A stretch of DNA of 46,618 bases. Source: a virus. The translations under genes and the position numbers were made by a program. Below the pieces are notes generated by a model. It made no database searches. It saw only the letters and a program-made list of their open reading frames with translations, and was not told the origin of the DNA. The stretch's first letter is position 1; every line of letters starts with the position of its first letter. Of the stretch, positions 1-7,287 are shown piece by piece. The stretch spans positions 1 to 46,618 of IMG/VR virus record IMGVR_UViG_3300021440_000038; one strand, 5' to 3'.

Positions 1-117
1 GACGGGGGGTTGACGCTTGCGCTTGCGGGGAAGGAAGAGAACGGCGAAGCACCCGCACGCCGCCACGCCGCCGACAAAGCCCAAGAACACGAAGCCTAGC
101 TCAGTGATGTCAGGCAT
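1..117 (-). CDS. Small membrane protein, amino-terminal part, open at left edge
   Basis: The first 39 codons of a gene that runs off the left edge. The ATG (115-117) lies seven bases after an AAAGGA ribosome site, and its first 8 bases overlap the stop of the gene at 110-460. Residues 7-29 form one hydrophobic segment, followed by a basic RKRKR stretch; a single-pass inner-membrane protein with a cytoplasmic carboxyl end is the simplest reading. The frame reaches base 1 exactly on a codon boundary. The open frame at the right edge (46618 to 46439) also starts on a codon boundary, and joined they give 98 residues. Function unknown. Confidence 0.72.
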   Translation of the reverse strand, partial: MPDITELGFVFLGFVGGVAACGCFAVLFLPRKRKRQPPV

Positions 118-460
118 CGGGGCATCCTTTCGGTCTATCGTCATTGCCGATCCCACGCAGCTGGTAGCCCAGCAGGAACAATACGCAGCACGCCGCGTGG
201 GCCATGTGTAGCAGGCCAGTTTCCCTGTCGCGGTCTTCGCCACGCCAGTAGGCCCACATGTGCCGCATGCACGCCGAGAAGCAACGGCTCCACAACATGC
301 CTTTTTCCCAGTTACGTGGGGCGTACTTCACTGCTCCGTAGTCCAGCACTTGCAGGATTGCTTCAAGCGCATCCGGGGGAAGCAGGTGCCACGGCAACTT
401 GCCCTCGTCTGCCTTGTACCCTTCCACGAGTTTGGTCTCGTCGGCTTTGTGAACGTGCAT
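110..460 (-). CDS. dATP/dGTP diphosphohydrolase-like protein
   Basis: A 116-residue protein resembling the phage family annotated as dATP/dGTP diphosphohydrolase, amino-terminal domain, a MazG-like all-alpha fold. Visible family signatures are the LPPDALEAILQVLDYGAVKY segment, then PRNWEKGM, and MRHMWAYWRGEDRDRETG followed by a His/Ala/Cys-rich helix (HMAHAACC). Members are thought to hydrolyse deoxynucleoside triphosphates and so reshape the nucleotide pool; that activity is inferred here. The ATG at 460 overlaps the stop of the upstream gene as TGATG, so it is translationally coupled. A TTG one codon earlier is a less likely start. The stop overlaps the next gene (start 117) by 8 bases. Confidence 0.8.
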   Translation of the reverse strand: MHVHKADETKLVEGYKADEGKLPWHLLPPDALEAILQVLDYGAVKYAPRNWEKGMLWSRCFSACMRHMWAYWRGEDRDRETGLLHMAHAACCVLFLLGYQLRGIGNDDRPKGCPDA

Positions 461-732
461 CAATCCATCCCCACTCTAACCGCCTTCACCGTCGAGCGCT
501 CCAGCTCGGCGATGCGCGCCTCCTGCTTCGCCGCAATCTCGGCCATGCGGTAGAGAGCCCAGTGCAGGCCGCGTGCACGCACGCCGATGGCAACTACGAT
601 GTCGCCGGAACGTGTGCTCGCGTCGGCGACTTGGCTGTCCAGCAGCTTGAGGAACGCCATCACTGCAGCAGGCGTCTGCACGCTGTCAGGTGAGATCGAG
701 TCGTCAGGCTTTTCTAGGGTGTCGTCAGTCAT
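460..732 (-). CDS. Hypothetical protein, 90 aa, first gene of its operon
   Basis: The start is the ATG at 730-732, which has AAGGAGA six bases upstream; a longer reading would begin inside the palindrome at 754-779 and is rejected. The amino third is acidic and Ser/Pro-rich. The rest is Ala-rich with a predicted helix at the carboxyl end (AAKQEARIAELE). No family was recognised. The codons around 590-603 read GDIVVA and contain the CATCGTAGTTGC block that also occurs in non-coding copies of the early repeat, so part of that repeat may overlap a coding region here. It heads a coupled operon with the genes at 110-460 and 1-117. Confidence 0.7.
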   Translation of the reverse strand: MTDDTLEKPDDSISPDSVQTPAAVMAFLKLLDSQVADASTRSGDIVVAIGVRARGLHWALYRMAEIAAKQEARIAELERSTVKAVRVGMD

Positions 733-753
733 CGATGTCTCCTTATGAAAAAA

Positions 754-779
754 GCGTTGGGACACCATTGTCCCAACGC
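754..779. repeat. Early palindrome copy 1 (operon head)
   Basis: GTTGGGACA, CCAT, TGTCCCAAC with flanking GC/GC, making 11-bp arms. It lies 22 bases before the start of the gene at 460-732. It belongs to a family of 13 copies confined to the early arm, defined by arms GTTGGGACA and TGTCCCAAC with a four-base centre. Role unknown: an operator, a promoter part or an RNA hairpin at the 5' end of the message are all possible. Confidence 0.85.
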
Positions 780-787
780 CATGCGCG

Positions 788-970
788 TTACATCTCGACC
801 CCTGTGGTCTGGATCACGATGTTCGTCCGGTCGTCAGGCTCGACAGCCTGCTCGCAGTCCAGCTCCAGAAAAAGTTTGGAGAAGAATGTGCCAGTCTCCT
901 TGGTGTCCTTCGGGATCAAGTCAAGGACAGCACGAGCCTGCTTGCGTGTAACCTTGATGAGCGCAGCCAT
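788..970 (-). CDS. Hypothetical protein, 60 aa
   Basis: Short unrecognised protein with a basic amino end (KVTRKQARAVLD) and an acidic middle. The ATG at 970 is preferred; a GTG at 979 would add three residues and overlap the stop of the upstream gene. The ribosome site is weak, so translation is probably coupled to the gene at 972-1343. It is the last gene of the operon that begins at 4895. After its stop comes the palindrome at 754-779 and the next operon. Confidence 0.6.
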   Translation of the reverse strand: MAALIKVTRKQARAVLDLIPKDTKETGTFFSKLFLELDCEQAVEPDDRTNIVIQTTGVEM

Positions 971-971
971 G

Positions 972-1343
972 TCAGCCACTCACCGCAGCATCAGCTGCGC
1001 CTTCGGCGTTCTCCAGCTTGCCACTGGCTTCTTCCAGCTTTTCGGTCACCACGTCGAGCTGTTCCTGCAGTATGTCGATGGCTTCGGACAACGCCTCGTC
1101 GGCGTACTCGGCTTCGCTGACGGCTTCCTCCAGCTGGGAGATCGCCTCGTCGGCCATCTGCCCCTTGTCGCCGTCCTGCATGTTCTCAGGCATGCTGTCC
1201 TTGTACTCTTGCTCCTCGTCCTTGAGGGTTTCGAGGTTGTACTTGGTGTTCCGGATTTCGGCCTGCACCTCTTCCAGTTTGCCGCGAGCCGCAGCAAGCT
1301 CGTCCATTGCTTCGGTGATCGCCTTACGACGTTGCTTGTTCAT
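972..1343 (-). CDS. Coiled-coil hypothetical protein, 123 aa
   Basis: The ATG at 1343 follows AAAGGACGACAA, a good ribosome site. The protein is almost wholly helical and strongly acidic, with Glu/Leu-rich heptads from about residue 15 to 115 (for example ARGKLEEVQAEI and LQEQLDVVTEKLEEA). This suggests a coiled-coil scaffold or adaptor. No catalytic motif is seen and no family was recognised. It overlaps the upstream gene (1340-1543) by 4 bases and sits two genes downstream of the VWA/helical cluster on the same transcript. Confidence 0.72.
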   Translation of the reverse strand: MNKQRRKAITEAMDELAAARGKLEEVQAEIRNTKYNLETLKDEEQEYKDSMPENMQDGDKGQMADEAISQLEEAVSEAEYADEALSEAIDILQEQLDVVTEKLEEASGKLENAEGAADAAVSG

Positions 1344-1543
1344 TTGTCGTCCTTTCTGTTGGGGCTGTAGGTTGGATCAAACTCACTCCAATCACTGGCC
1401 ATGTCAAGCAGTAGCTTGCGCGTGGCAGTGATGCCTTCCGCCCTCAGCATTGAACTGAGGGATAGCTTCAGCGCTGTGAGGTACAGAAGCTGATCTTGTT
1501 TGAACATCGCCTTCGCGATGTGCTCGTCCAGAGCTTGGCTCAT
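1340..1543 (-). CDS. Hypothetical protein, 67 aa
   Basis: Predicted helical protein (ALKLSLSSMLRAEGI) with a polar tail, not recognised. The start is the ATG at 1541-1543, which forms TGATG with the stop of the preceding gene and has AAAAGGAAAG just upstream. A GTG one codon earlier is possible. Its last bases overlap the start of the coiled-coil gene at 972-1343, so both are coupled within the long early operon. Confidence 0.66.
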   Translation of the reverse strand: MSQALDEHIAKAMFKQDQLLYLTALKLSLSSMLRAEGITATRKLLLDMASDWSEFDPTYSPNRKDDK

Positions 1544-1809
1544 CACTTTCCTTTTGTGATGAAAGCCAACGTCTCACCCTTGTGCTCGACGCGGAACGCC
1601 GTGTACGAGGGGAAGTTCTCAGGGACAACAGCCATGATGTCCTTGAACGCGGTCGAGATGCTAGGCACTTCGACACAGCGATTGGTTTGATCCCACGTGG
1701 GCATGGACCCTTGCGGATCGAAGCCAAGATGCCCCATGAGTTTCGTCAGGCGGGTTTCAATCCGCCTAACACGATCTTGTATTTCCCTGCTGCGCTCGTC
1801 GGTGCTCAT
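1543..1809 (-). CDS. Hypothetical protein, 88 aa
   Basis: The ATG at 1809 overlaps the stop of the gene at 1806-2675 (ATGA), with GGAGG nine bases upstream. The amino third is charged and helical (RSREIQDRVRRIETRLTKLM). The carboxyl half looks like a small beta fold (SYTAFRVEHKGETLAFI). No family was recognised. Its tight coupling to the helical protein at 1806-2675 suggests a linked function, but that is inference only. Confidence 0.68.
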   Translation of the reverse strand: MSTDERSREIQDRVRRIETRLTKLMGHLGFDPQGSMPTWDQTNRCVEVPSISTAFKDIMAVVPENFPSYTAFRVEHKGETLAFITKGK

Positions 1810-2675
1810 TCCTTCATTCCTCCAAAAGCCTTCATGTAGCCGCCCATCACATCCATGATGTTCTTGGCTTCCTCTGCCACGTACGCACGTGTCTCGGGTT
1901 CCTTGCGCAGCTGGCCCGGCGTGTAGCCGATCAGCTTCTCCTTGATCTCCTCGCCCATCTCGGCGAGACGCTTGTCGCCGAAGATGTTGAGATCGGGCAG
2001 CAGGTCCACGATCTCCTCAAGGTTGGTGACCGTGGTGTCGCGGAAGACCTGATCCTCCTTGCTCATGGTCTTCGTGTAGTGCTCCAGCTTCTCGGCCAGC
2101 CGCATCCACACATCGCCCAGTGCACGGTTGACGCGATCCTGCATCGCGTCCTCCATCGACTTGCGCACCTCCTCCTTCGCCTTGTCGCTCATCTGCACAC
2201 GGAAGTCGTTCGCCGTGGTGACAGCGTCGATGTCGAGAGCGACAGAGAACTTGCGCCGCAGCTGCTCGACCGAGGGGTAGTCGTTCTCGTTGAACAGCGT
2301 ACCCATGCGGAACTCGGCGCGCTGCCGCTCCTCCGCGTAGGTGGTGTTGACGAACTTGTCAGCCGCACCGTCGAACACGGAGACAAGGTTGTTGTGCTCC
2401 TCCATGAACTTGAAGTGGAGCTTGCGGGTCAGCAGACGGTCGCCGTTGTCCTTCCACGGCATCGTCTTGGTGTAGAGATGCGTGCGCACGGCAGTCGCTG
2501 CGGACACGATGTCCTTCAGCGCTTCCTTCGGGATGATGTGCTTGTTCACCCGAGCCGTGTCGGCCTCGGCGTTGGCCTGCGCGACAAGCGCCTGAGACGC
2601 AGCCTTGTCGTGGCGATACCCCAGCCACATGTTGATCCGCACGTTGACGATCATGCACTCGTTGACGATAGACAT
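1806..2675 (-). CDS. Helical protein, possible third partner of the MoxR/VWA pair
   Basis: A 289-residue, mostly helical, charged protein. Visible features include WLGYRHDKAA near the start, then TKTMPWKDNGDRLLTRK, the segment LFNENDYPSVEQLRRKF, and FRDTTVTNLEEIVDLLPDLN toward the end. From memory this pattern recalls the DUF3150-type proteins found beside CobS/MoxR-like ATPases and VWA proteins in phages and integrative elements. I could not verify that. The start is the ATG at 2675, with AAAGGA nine bases upstream. It lies in the same operon as the VWA protein (3822-4895), downstream of it, and could be a substrate or adaptor of that machine. Confidence 0.75.
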   Translation of the reverse strand: MSIVNECMIVNVRINMWLGYRHDKAASQALVAQANAEADTARVNKHIIPKEALKDIVSAATAVRTHLYTKTMPWKDNGDRLLTRKLHFKFMEEHNNLVSVFDGAADKFVNTTYAEERQRAEFRMGTLFNENDYPSVEQLRRKFSVALDIDAVTTANDFRVQMSDKAKEEVRKSMEDAMQDRVNRALGDVWMRLAEKLEHYTKTMSKEDQVFRDTTVTNLEEIVDLLPDLNIFGDKRLAEMGEEIKEKLIGYTPGQLRKEPETRAYVAEEAKNIMDVMGGYMKAFGGMKE

Positions 2676-2720
2676 AGCTCTGTTCCTTTCAGTTGGGTTG
2701 TCGTTCAGATGTTTCAGTTC

Positions 2721-3524
2721 TTACCTTTTAGCCCAGCCATACTGGGCGTCACGCTTCTTCCAATTCTGGTAGTCAGTGTAGCCTTGGAATGGACCTCGGT
2801 TGACCACTGCCACGCACTCGGGGTGCTTCTTGTAGACAGCATCCTTCACCCAGTTCAGCGTGCAGTGATACGCGAGGACGCTCCAGTTCTCCCGCTCCCC
2901 CAGCATCTCGACTACCATGTCGCGGTCGATGTTGTTGGGGCGATGCGCCGGGTTCTTGCGGCTCTTGTAGCCGTGGTTGGGTTCGCCGTGGATGGCGATG
3001 TGCATCTTGCGCCACACTGCGAAGTCTTCGACGCCGTACCTCTTGCGCAGCTCCTTCATCACCTTGGGCTTCGCTGCGTAGGCCAGCATCGGCAGCGGGT
3101 TGATCAGCACAGGTGCTTCCCCTGTCAGGTCGAACGTGGCCACATCGCCCTCCACCAGCCAGCCCTGACGATCAGCCCAGCCCTGCCCGATCCACGCCAC
3201 GGTTGGCAGGTAGCTGTTGCTCTCGGCAGCAAAGCCTGCAGTGCCTAGCACCTCGTAGATGAAGTTGTTGGTCGAGCGTGACGGGTAGCGGCAGTCCACA
3301 TCCACCTGCCCATCGCAGTGGAAGATCACTACGTCGGTGCTGTGGTAGCGACAGCGGATGGCGTCGTTGTGATCCTTGCGGATGCCTACCCACTTCTTCT
3401 TGCCGTCGAGCTGGCGGTCGTTGGACACGTGCGACTGCCGATGCTCCTTGGCGTTGCGCCACATCCGCGCAGCCTCGTCGTAGTTGTTGATGCGGATGTC
3501 TTCACTGGCACGATATGCAAACAT
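2721..3524 (-). CDS. Hypothetical protein, 267 aa
   Basis: An unrecognised protein with ordinary soluble composition, rich in aromatic and basic residues (KKKWVGIRKDHNDAIRCRYH, KSRKNPAHRPNN, NWKKRDAQYGWAKR at the end). The ATG at 3524 follows AAAGGACTCCAAC. There is no membrane segment and no obvious catalytic triad. The middle carries His/Cys pairs (IFHCDGQVDVDC) that could bind metal, but no standard finger spacing is seen. It lies between the small gene at 3537-3812 and the helical protein at 1806-2675, so it is part of the MoxR/VWA operon. Confidence 0.72.
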   Translation of the reverse strand: MFAYRASEDIRINNYDEAARMWRNAKEHRQSHVSNDRQLDGKKKWVGIRKDHNDAIRCRYHSTDVVIFHCDGQVDVDCRYPSRSTNNFIYEVLGTAGFAAESNSYLPTVAWIGQGWADRQGWLVEGDVATFDLTGEAPVLINPLPMLAYAAKPKVMKELRKRYGVEDFAVWRKMHIAIHGEPNHGYKSRKNPAHRPNNIDRDMVVEMLGERENWSVLAYHCTLNWVKDAVYKKHPECVAVVNRGPFQGYTDYQNWKKRDAQYGWAKR

Positions 3525-3536
3525 GTTGGAGTCCTT

Positions 3537-3812
3537 TCATAGGTTGATTGTTGCAGACATGATCGCTGCGTCGAGGGTCGGGAAATTCTTCGCAGCTGCC
3601 GTAGGCACGTAGAAGGTTTCCCAGTCTTCATTGAGCGTCACCTCAAACAGGTCGAGCTGCACGTAGTGCTTGGGCGACAGCTTGTAGATGACGAAGCGTG
3701 AGCCCATCGGGCGGTTGCGGTACACGTCGCCGAACGATGGGTAGTTCATCCGTTTCCAGATGGGCGTGGGGTCCGATGGTCCTGACCCCAAGTAGGCAAT
3801 CACGTGGTACAT
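3537..3812 (-). CDS. Hypothetical protein, 91 aa
   Basis: The ATG at 3812 has AGGAGGACAC directly upstream, one of the strongest ribosome sites of the early arm. The protein is small and mixed alpha/beta, with aromatic residues (YPSFGDVYRNRPMGSRFVIY) and a short helical end. Not recognised. It is nine bases downstream of the VWA gene, so the two are very probably made together. Confidence 0.7.
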   Translation of the reverse strand: MYHVIAYLGSGPSDPTPIWKRMNYPSFGDVYRNRPMGSRFVIYKLSPKHYVQLDLFEVTLNEDWETFYVPTAAAKNFPTLDAAIMSATINL

Positions 3813-3821
3813 GTGTCCTCC

Positions 3822-4895
3822 TCAGTTGATGCGAATAACGTCTCCAACAGGGCAGTGCGCATTGGTCGTGCACACCACGATCAGCGGGAACGGCGGCTCT
3901 TGCGTCGGCCACGGCGTGTAGCCGTCAGTGATCATCACAACCACCTGCGGGTCGAACTGCTCAGCATACTCCAGAGGCACGCGCATGTCAGTACCGCCAC
4001 CGCCTGCGGGCCTGAACTGCAACTCCTCGCCTTCCTCGAACACCTGCTCCTCGACCTGCGTGTCGGTCCACAGGATGCGGATGCGCTCGGGCTTCACCTC
4101 CACGGCGATGGCATTCATCTCGGTGGCCACCTTGTTGGTCGTGCCGATCATGGAGCCCGACGTGTCGCCGATCATGATCATCTCGCCCATGCCCTTGCTG
4201 TGGCGCGAAGGCAGGTAGATGTCACGGAAGCGACGGTTGCGACGGGACCACGTTTCCTCGCTGCGCACCACGCGTGTGAGGTACTGGCGCAGCGCCTCCT
4301 GCCATGCGACCTGCGGCGTCAGCAGCCTGTCCACCAGCAGCTGCAGCTCGGCAGGCATGCGCCCCTGCAGCTTGGCGAGCGTGGCCGCCTGTGCAACACG
4401 CGCGGCGATCTCCTGTGTCAGCGCAGCATCGGCAGCCTCGTCGCCACCAGTGCCGGGGTCGAGCAGATCGTCCATCGGCTTGGGCATCTGCGGCGGCGGG
4501 TTGTTCATGAGATGAGCGTAGGCTTCTTCGGAAGTCATCTTGCCCAGCTCGTCGTTGAACAGACCGCACGCTGGCAGCACGAGCTTGGACTGCTGCAGGA
4601 TGTAGTTGATCACGTAGTCGGTGGCGACGTTCCACGCGTCGTGGTTCCGCGTGCCGAGACGCAGCATGTGCTTGAACATGTCGTGCGCACCCTCGTGGGC
4701 ACGCAAGCCCATGATCTCTTCGATGCTCAGCGTGTCGAGGAAGTCGGGGTTGTAGAAGTGCATGCGCCCGTTGGTCGCCGCCGTGGCTACGTCACGCGTG
4801 AACACGTAGGGCACCGTCACCACCAGCGTCGAGAAGAACGGGTGGTACAGCATGAGCCGCGTCGTGGCCGTCGAGAACTTTTCCTTGTAGTGCAT
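3822..4895 (-). CDS. VWA protein with metallopeptidase-like domain (DUF2201 type)
   Basis: A 357-residue, two-part protein. Residues 55-135 hold a metallopeptidase-like domain with H67-E68-G-A-H71 followed by a helical core (HDMFKHMLR, then WNVATDYVINYIL), as in the DUF2201 family. The carboxyl half (about 235-357) is a von Willebrand A domain. It has a complete MIDAS start, D244-T-S246-G-S248, and a later T-D324-G. Such proteins act with MoxR-family AAA+ ATPases as chaperone or remodelling machines, and the MoxR-like gene lies directly upstream (4953-6083). Proteolysis is not proven; the zinc site may be structural. The ATG at 4895 has AAGGAGACAGAG before it, and the palindrome at 4918-4945 sits just upstream. 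Confidence 0.85.
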   Translation of the reverse strand: MHYKEKFSTATTRLMLYHPFFSTLVVTVPYVFTRDVATAATNGRMHFYNPDFLDTLSIEEIMGLRAHEGAHDMFKHMLRLGTRNHDAWNVATDYVINYILQQSKLVLPACGLFNDELGKMTSEEAYAHLMNNPPPQMPKPMDDLLDPGTGGDEAADAALTQEIAARVAQAATLAKLQGRMPAELQLLVDRLLTPQVAWQEALRQYLTRVVRSEETWSRRNRRFRDIYLPSRHSKGMGEMIMIGDTSGSMIGTTNKVATEMNAIAVEVKPERIRILWTDTQVEEQVFEEGEELQFRPAGGGGTDMRVPLEYAEQFDPQVVVMITDGYTPWPTQEPPFPLIVVCTTNAHCPVGDVIRIN

Positions 4896-4917
4896 CTCTG
4901 TCTCCTTCAGGTGATTG

Positions 4918-4945
4918 GCCGTTGGGACACCAATGTCCCAACGGC
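4918..4945. repeat. Early palindrome copy 2 (operon head)
   Basis: GCCGTTGGGACA, CCAA, TGTCCCAACGGC: 12-bp arms with a four-base centre, the longest arms of the family. It lies 22 bases before the VWA gene and just after the stop of the AAA+ gene. It therefore separates two genes that should work together and may set their relative expression. Confidence 0.85.
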
Positions 4946-4952
4946 ATGAGTG

Positions 4953-6083
4953 TTAGATGCTGCGGCTGTAGTTCTTGGAGAAGTCGAGGTACGCGTTGGT
5001 CTGCTCCAACGTCTCGTCGCGCTTGGACGCCATGATCCAGCCGAGCATACAGAACTCGCGGTCCAGCCGCTTGTAGTAGGTGTGGATGATGTCGGCGTTC
5101 TTCTGCGTCATGTCGCCCGACAGGCCCACGGTCACAGCGAACATCACGTCGCGCGCCTCGGGCACCGGAGCCTTGGTCGGGTCCTTCATGATGGCCGGGA
5201 TCAGCTTGGACAGCTGGTCGTACGCCTTCTCGAATGCCCAGAACTTGGCTGCCGTCGCATCGCCGATGGTGCCAGCGATGAGCACGTGCTTGGTCGCCAG
5301 CGGGATGTCCGGGTTGTCGTAGATACGCAGCGCCTTCTCCCACGTGCGCGGAGTGGCGAACGCCTTCTCGCTCGTGACCTTCATCGCGCCGCCGTCGCCA
5401 TCAGGCACCATGAAGGTGGACAGCTGGTCCTTGCAGAACTGCAGGAACATCGGACCCATGCGATGCAGGCCCTTCTTCTGCGCATAGACGCAGAACTCGT
5501 CCACACTGGTGATCACCTCCACATGCGTGAAGCGATTGTTGAGCGGTACAGGCATTCGCCGCGAGATGCCCTTGTCGCCTTCGCGGTTCGACATCGCCAC
5601 GATGCGCACGTTGGGCATGAGCACGTGCTCGCCGACGCGACCCTCGTTGACGAGCTGATAGGCGACCGACATCACGCTCTCCTGCCCATGCGTGAACTCG
5701 TCGAGCGACAGAATAATGATGTGATCCGGGTCGCTGTTGAAGTTCGGGTTGCCGATGAACGGCAACGTGGCCGGAAGGTTCCACACCGTCATGCGGTTCT
5801 CGGTGTCGGGCAGGCCGCGCAGGTCCACGCTCTCGTACTGGGCGAGGCGGATGTCGCACAATGTAGCGCCGGGGCGCTTTGTCCTCGGCTTGATGTTCTT
5901 GGGAGCCCCGGCTTTCGCCGGGACTGCCGCCTCGATCTCGCGCGTGTCCAGCTCGGCGACGAGCTGCGCGATGGCCTGTGTCTTGCCAACACCGGGCTCG
6001 CCCCAGCCGAACTGGGGCTCACGCATGACGACCGCGCCCCAATAGACCGCGTCCTTGAAGCCCTGAATGGTTACTTGCTGCAT
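4953..6083 (-). CDS. MoxR/CobS-like AAA+ ATPase
   Basis: A 376-residue AAA+ ATPase of the MoxR/CobS type. Walker A is G28-E-P-G-V-G-K34-T35, Walker B is ILSLD128-E129, sensor 1 is VAMSN166, and the arginine finger candidate is R184 in NNRF. The SVDLRGLP segment (85-92) between the Walker motifs is typical of the family. The carboxyl third is helical. Known relatives couple ATP hydrolysis to remodelling of partner proteins through VWA adaptors, and the next gene downstream is such a VWA protein. The chosen start (ATG 6083) has AAAGGACAAGACA before it; an earlier in-frame start at 6128 lacks a good site. Target unknown. Confidence 0.88.
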   Translation of the reverse strand: MQQVTIQGFKDAVYWGAVVMREPQFGWGEPGVGKTQAIAQLVAELDTREIEAAVPAKAGAPKNIKPRTKRPGATLCDIRLAQYESVDLRGLPDTENRMTVWNLPATLPFIGNPNFNSDPDHIIILSLDEFTHGQESVMSVAYQLVNEGRVGEHVLMPNVRIVAMSNREGDKGISRRMPVPLNNRFTHVEVITSVDEFCVYAQKKGLHRMGPMFLQFCKDQLSTFMVPDGDGGAMKVTSEKAFATPRTWEKALRIYDNPDIPLATKHVLIAGTIGDATAAKFWAFEKAYDQLSKLIPAIMKDPTKAPVPEARDVMFAVTVGLSGDMTQKNADIIHTYYKRLDREFCMLGWIMASKRDETLEQTNAYLDFSKNYSRSI

Positions 6084-6138
6084 TGTCTTGTCCTTTGATT
6101 GGGTTGGATTAAGCTGAAGGCACTGCACGTCTCACTCA

Positions 6139-6567
6139 TCAGTCGATCACCCGGATGACCCTCTGGACTTCGTACTCGCTGGAGTATTCCTCCCAGTCGA
6201 GGTCGTAGCGGTTGTCTTCCGCCACCTCGCACACTTCCTCCATCGCCACGTCCTCGTTCGCCGCTTCGATCTCGACCTCGGCATCCTGCACCAACGTGCG
6301 GCGCACCGTGATCAGGAACTTGCGCTTGACCGGGACCAGTTCCAGCAGGCTGCTCACAGCGTTTCCGGGCTTGCCGTCCGCGTGCACCACGTTGCCGTAG
6401 CGGTCGTGGGCGATCAGACGGTAGCCGTCGTCACCACTGAGCCTGTAGACGCCGAGGATGACGCCGGGTTCGACACCCTGATACAGCTCAAAGCGCTCGT
6501 ACTCCCAGTCGCCAGCCAGTCGCACGTCTCCGCCTTCTTCGATGATGTCGACGATGTTGATCTTCAT
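6139..6567 (-). CDS. Acidic hypothetical protein, 142 aa
   Basis: The start is the ATG at 6567, with AAAGGAATAGAACC before it. A longer reading to 6633 would start in the repeat unit and is rejected. The amino half looks like a small beta barrel (VILGVYRLSGDDGYRLIAHD). The carboxyl half resembles a short repeat-like alpha/beta domain seen in many phage proteins (RRTLVQDAEVEIEAANEDVA) and ends acidic. It is the first gene after the palindrome at 6588-6609 and is probably cotranscribed with the MoxR-like gene downstream (55-base gap). Confidence 0.7.
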   Translation of the reverse strand: MKINIVDIIEEGGDVRLAGDWEYERFELYQGVEPGVILGVYRLSGDDGYRLIAHDRYGNVVHADGKPGNAVSSLLELVPVKRKFLITVRRTLVQDAEVEIEAANEDVAMEEVCEVAEDNRYDLDWEEYSSEYEVQRVIRVID

Positions 6568-6587
6568 GGTTCTATTCCTTTCGTTGT

Positions 6588-6645
6588 GTTGGGACACCAT
6601 TGTCCCAACGGGCATGCACGTCACGCGCGGCAACTACGATGCCGC
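6588..6645. repeat. Early composite repeat, copy 3
   Basis: Full composite unit. On the minus strand the order is GCGGCATCGTAGTTG, then CGTGCATGCCC, then the palindrome (core 6588-6609, centre CCAT on the plus strand), then the ribosome site of the gene at 6139-6567. The same three blocks in the same order recur at 8613-8670 and 9448-9515. Confidence 0.85.
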
Positions 6646-6648
6646 TCG

Positions 6649-7287
6649 TCAGTAGAGCGAGCCGTCCTCGGTGAACTCGACTTCGGCATAGCCGATGCTC
6701 TCGTCCACGCATTCGTCCGAGAGCAGGTAGTCGTGCTCCTGCTCCAGCTTGGCGTAAATCCAGTCCATGATGTCCCGCATCAATTCACTGATGGCCTCAG
6801 TTACATCCTCGCTCACATCATAGAGACCGTCTTCATAGACTTCGATCTCCACGCTGCGCGAGTGGCAGTACATGTCCATGTGGCGCATCTGTGCCGACAG
6901 CTTGTAGAAGTGACGACGCTGCAAATCCTGCAGCTCACTCGCGATACGGTGCAGCTCCTCCTCTTTGGGTGCGGCTGCCTTCACTGCCTTGAGCGCGCCC
7001 TTGGCGTAGCTGTAGCTACCCTCAAAGCACGCACCATCACCTTGGGAGCTGAACCCGCTGAAGCGGATGTCAGGCCCCTTGCGCCGCATCTTGCCGTCCA
7101 TGCATTTGACGTAGTCGTCCGACGTGATGCCAATAGCCTTGAACACCTCGTCAGCCCACTCGTAGATGTACTCCCACCAGCTGTCGTACAGCGCAGCCTC
7201 GCGCCACTTGTTACGTGCCTTCTCCTTGGCCGCATCGCTCAGCTCGCTGAACTTGTAGACCGTCGTGGTCACTGTATCTTCACGCAT
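6649..7287 (-). CDS. Conserved phage protein, 212 aa (SGF-QGDGACF family)
   Basis: The protein carries the hallmark FSGFSSQGDGACFEGSY around residue 80, preceded by YKFSELSDAAKEKARNKWRE and followed by helices. This combination is familiar from conserved hypothetical proteins in many phages, whose function is unknown. The start is the ATG at 7287, which has GGGAGGGACGAAAG upstream; a longer version from 7335 lacks a site. Its start overlaps the stop of the gene at 7280-7687 by 8 bases. Composition is acidic at the carboxyl end (EVEFTEDGSLY). Confidence 0.8.
   Translation of the reverse strand: MREDTVTTTVYKFSELSDAAKEKARNKWREAALYDSWWEYIYEWADEVFKAIGITSDDYVKCMDGKMRRKGPDIRFSGFSSQGDGACFEGSYSYAKGALKAVKAAAPKEEELHRIASELQDLQRRHFYKLSAQMRHMDMYCHSRSVEIEVYEDGLYDVSEDVTEAISELMRDIMDWIYAKLEQEHDYLLSDECVDESIGYAEVEFTEDGSLY

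Noticed and set aside
2079-6098. Consecutive long plus-strand frames (2079-3248, 3804-4949, 4950-6098) opposite the early operon
   Set aside because: They lie opposite genes with clear motifs (VWA, AAA+) and show the His/Arg-rich antisense composition; two abut or pass through a palindrome.
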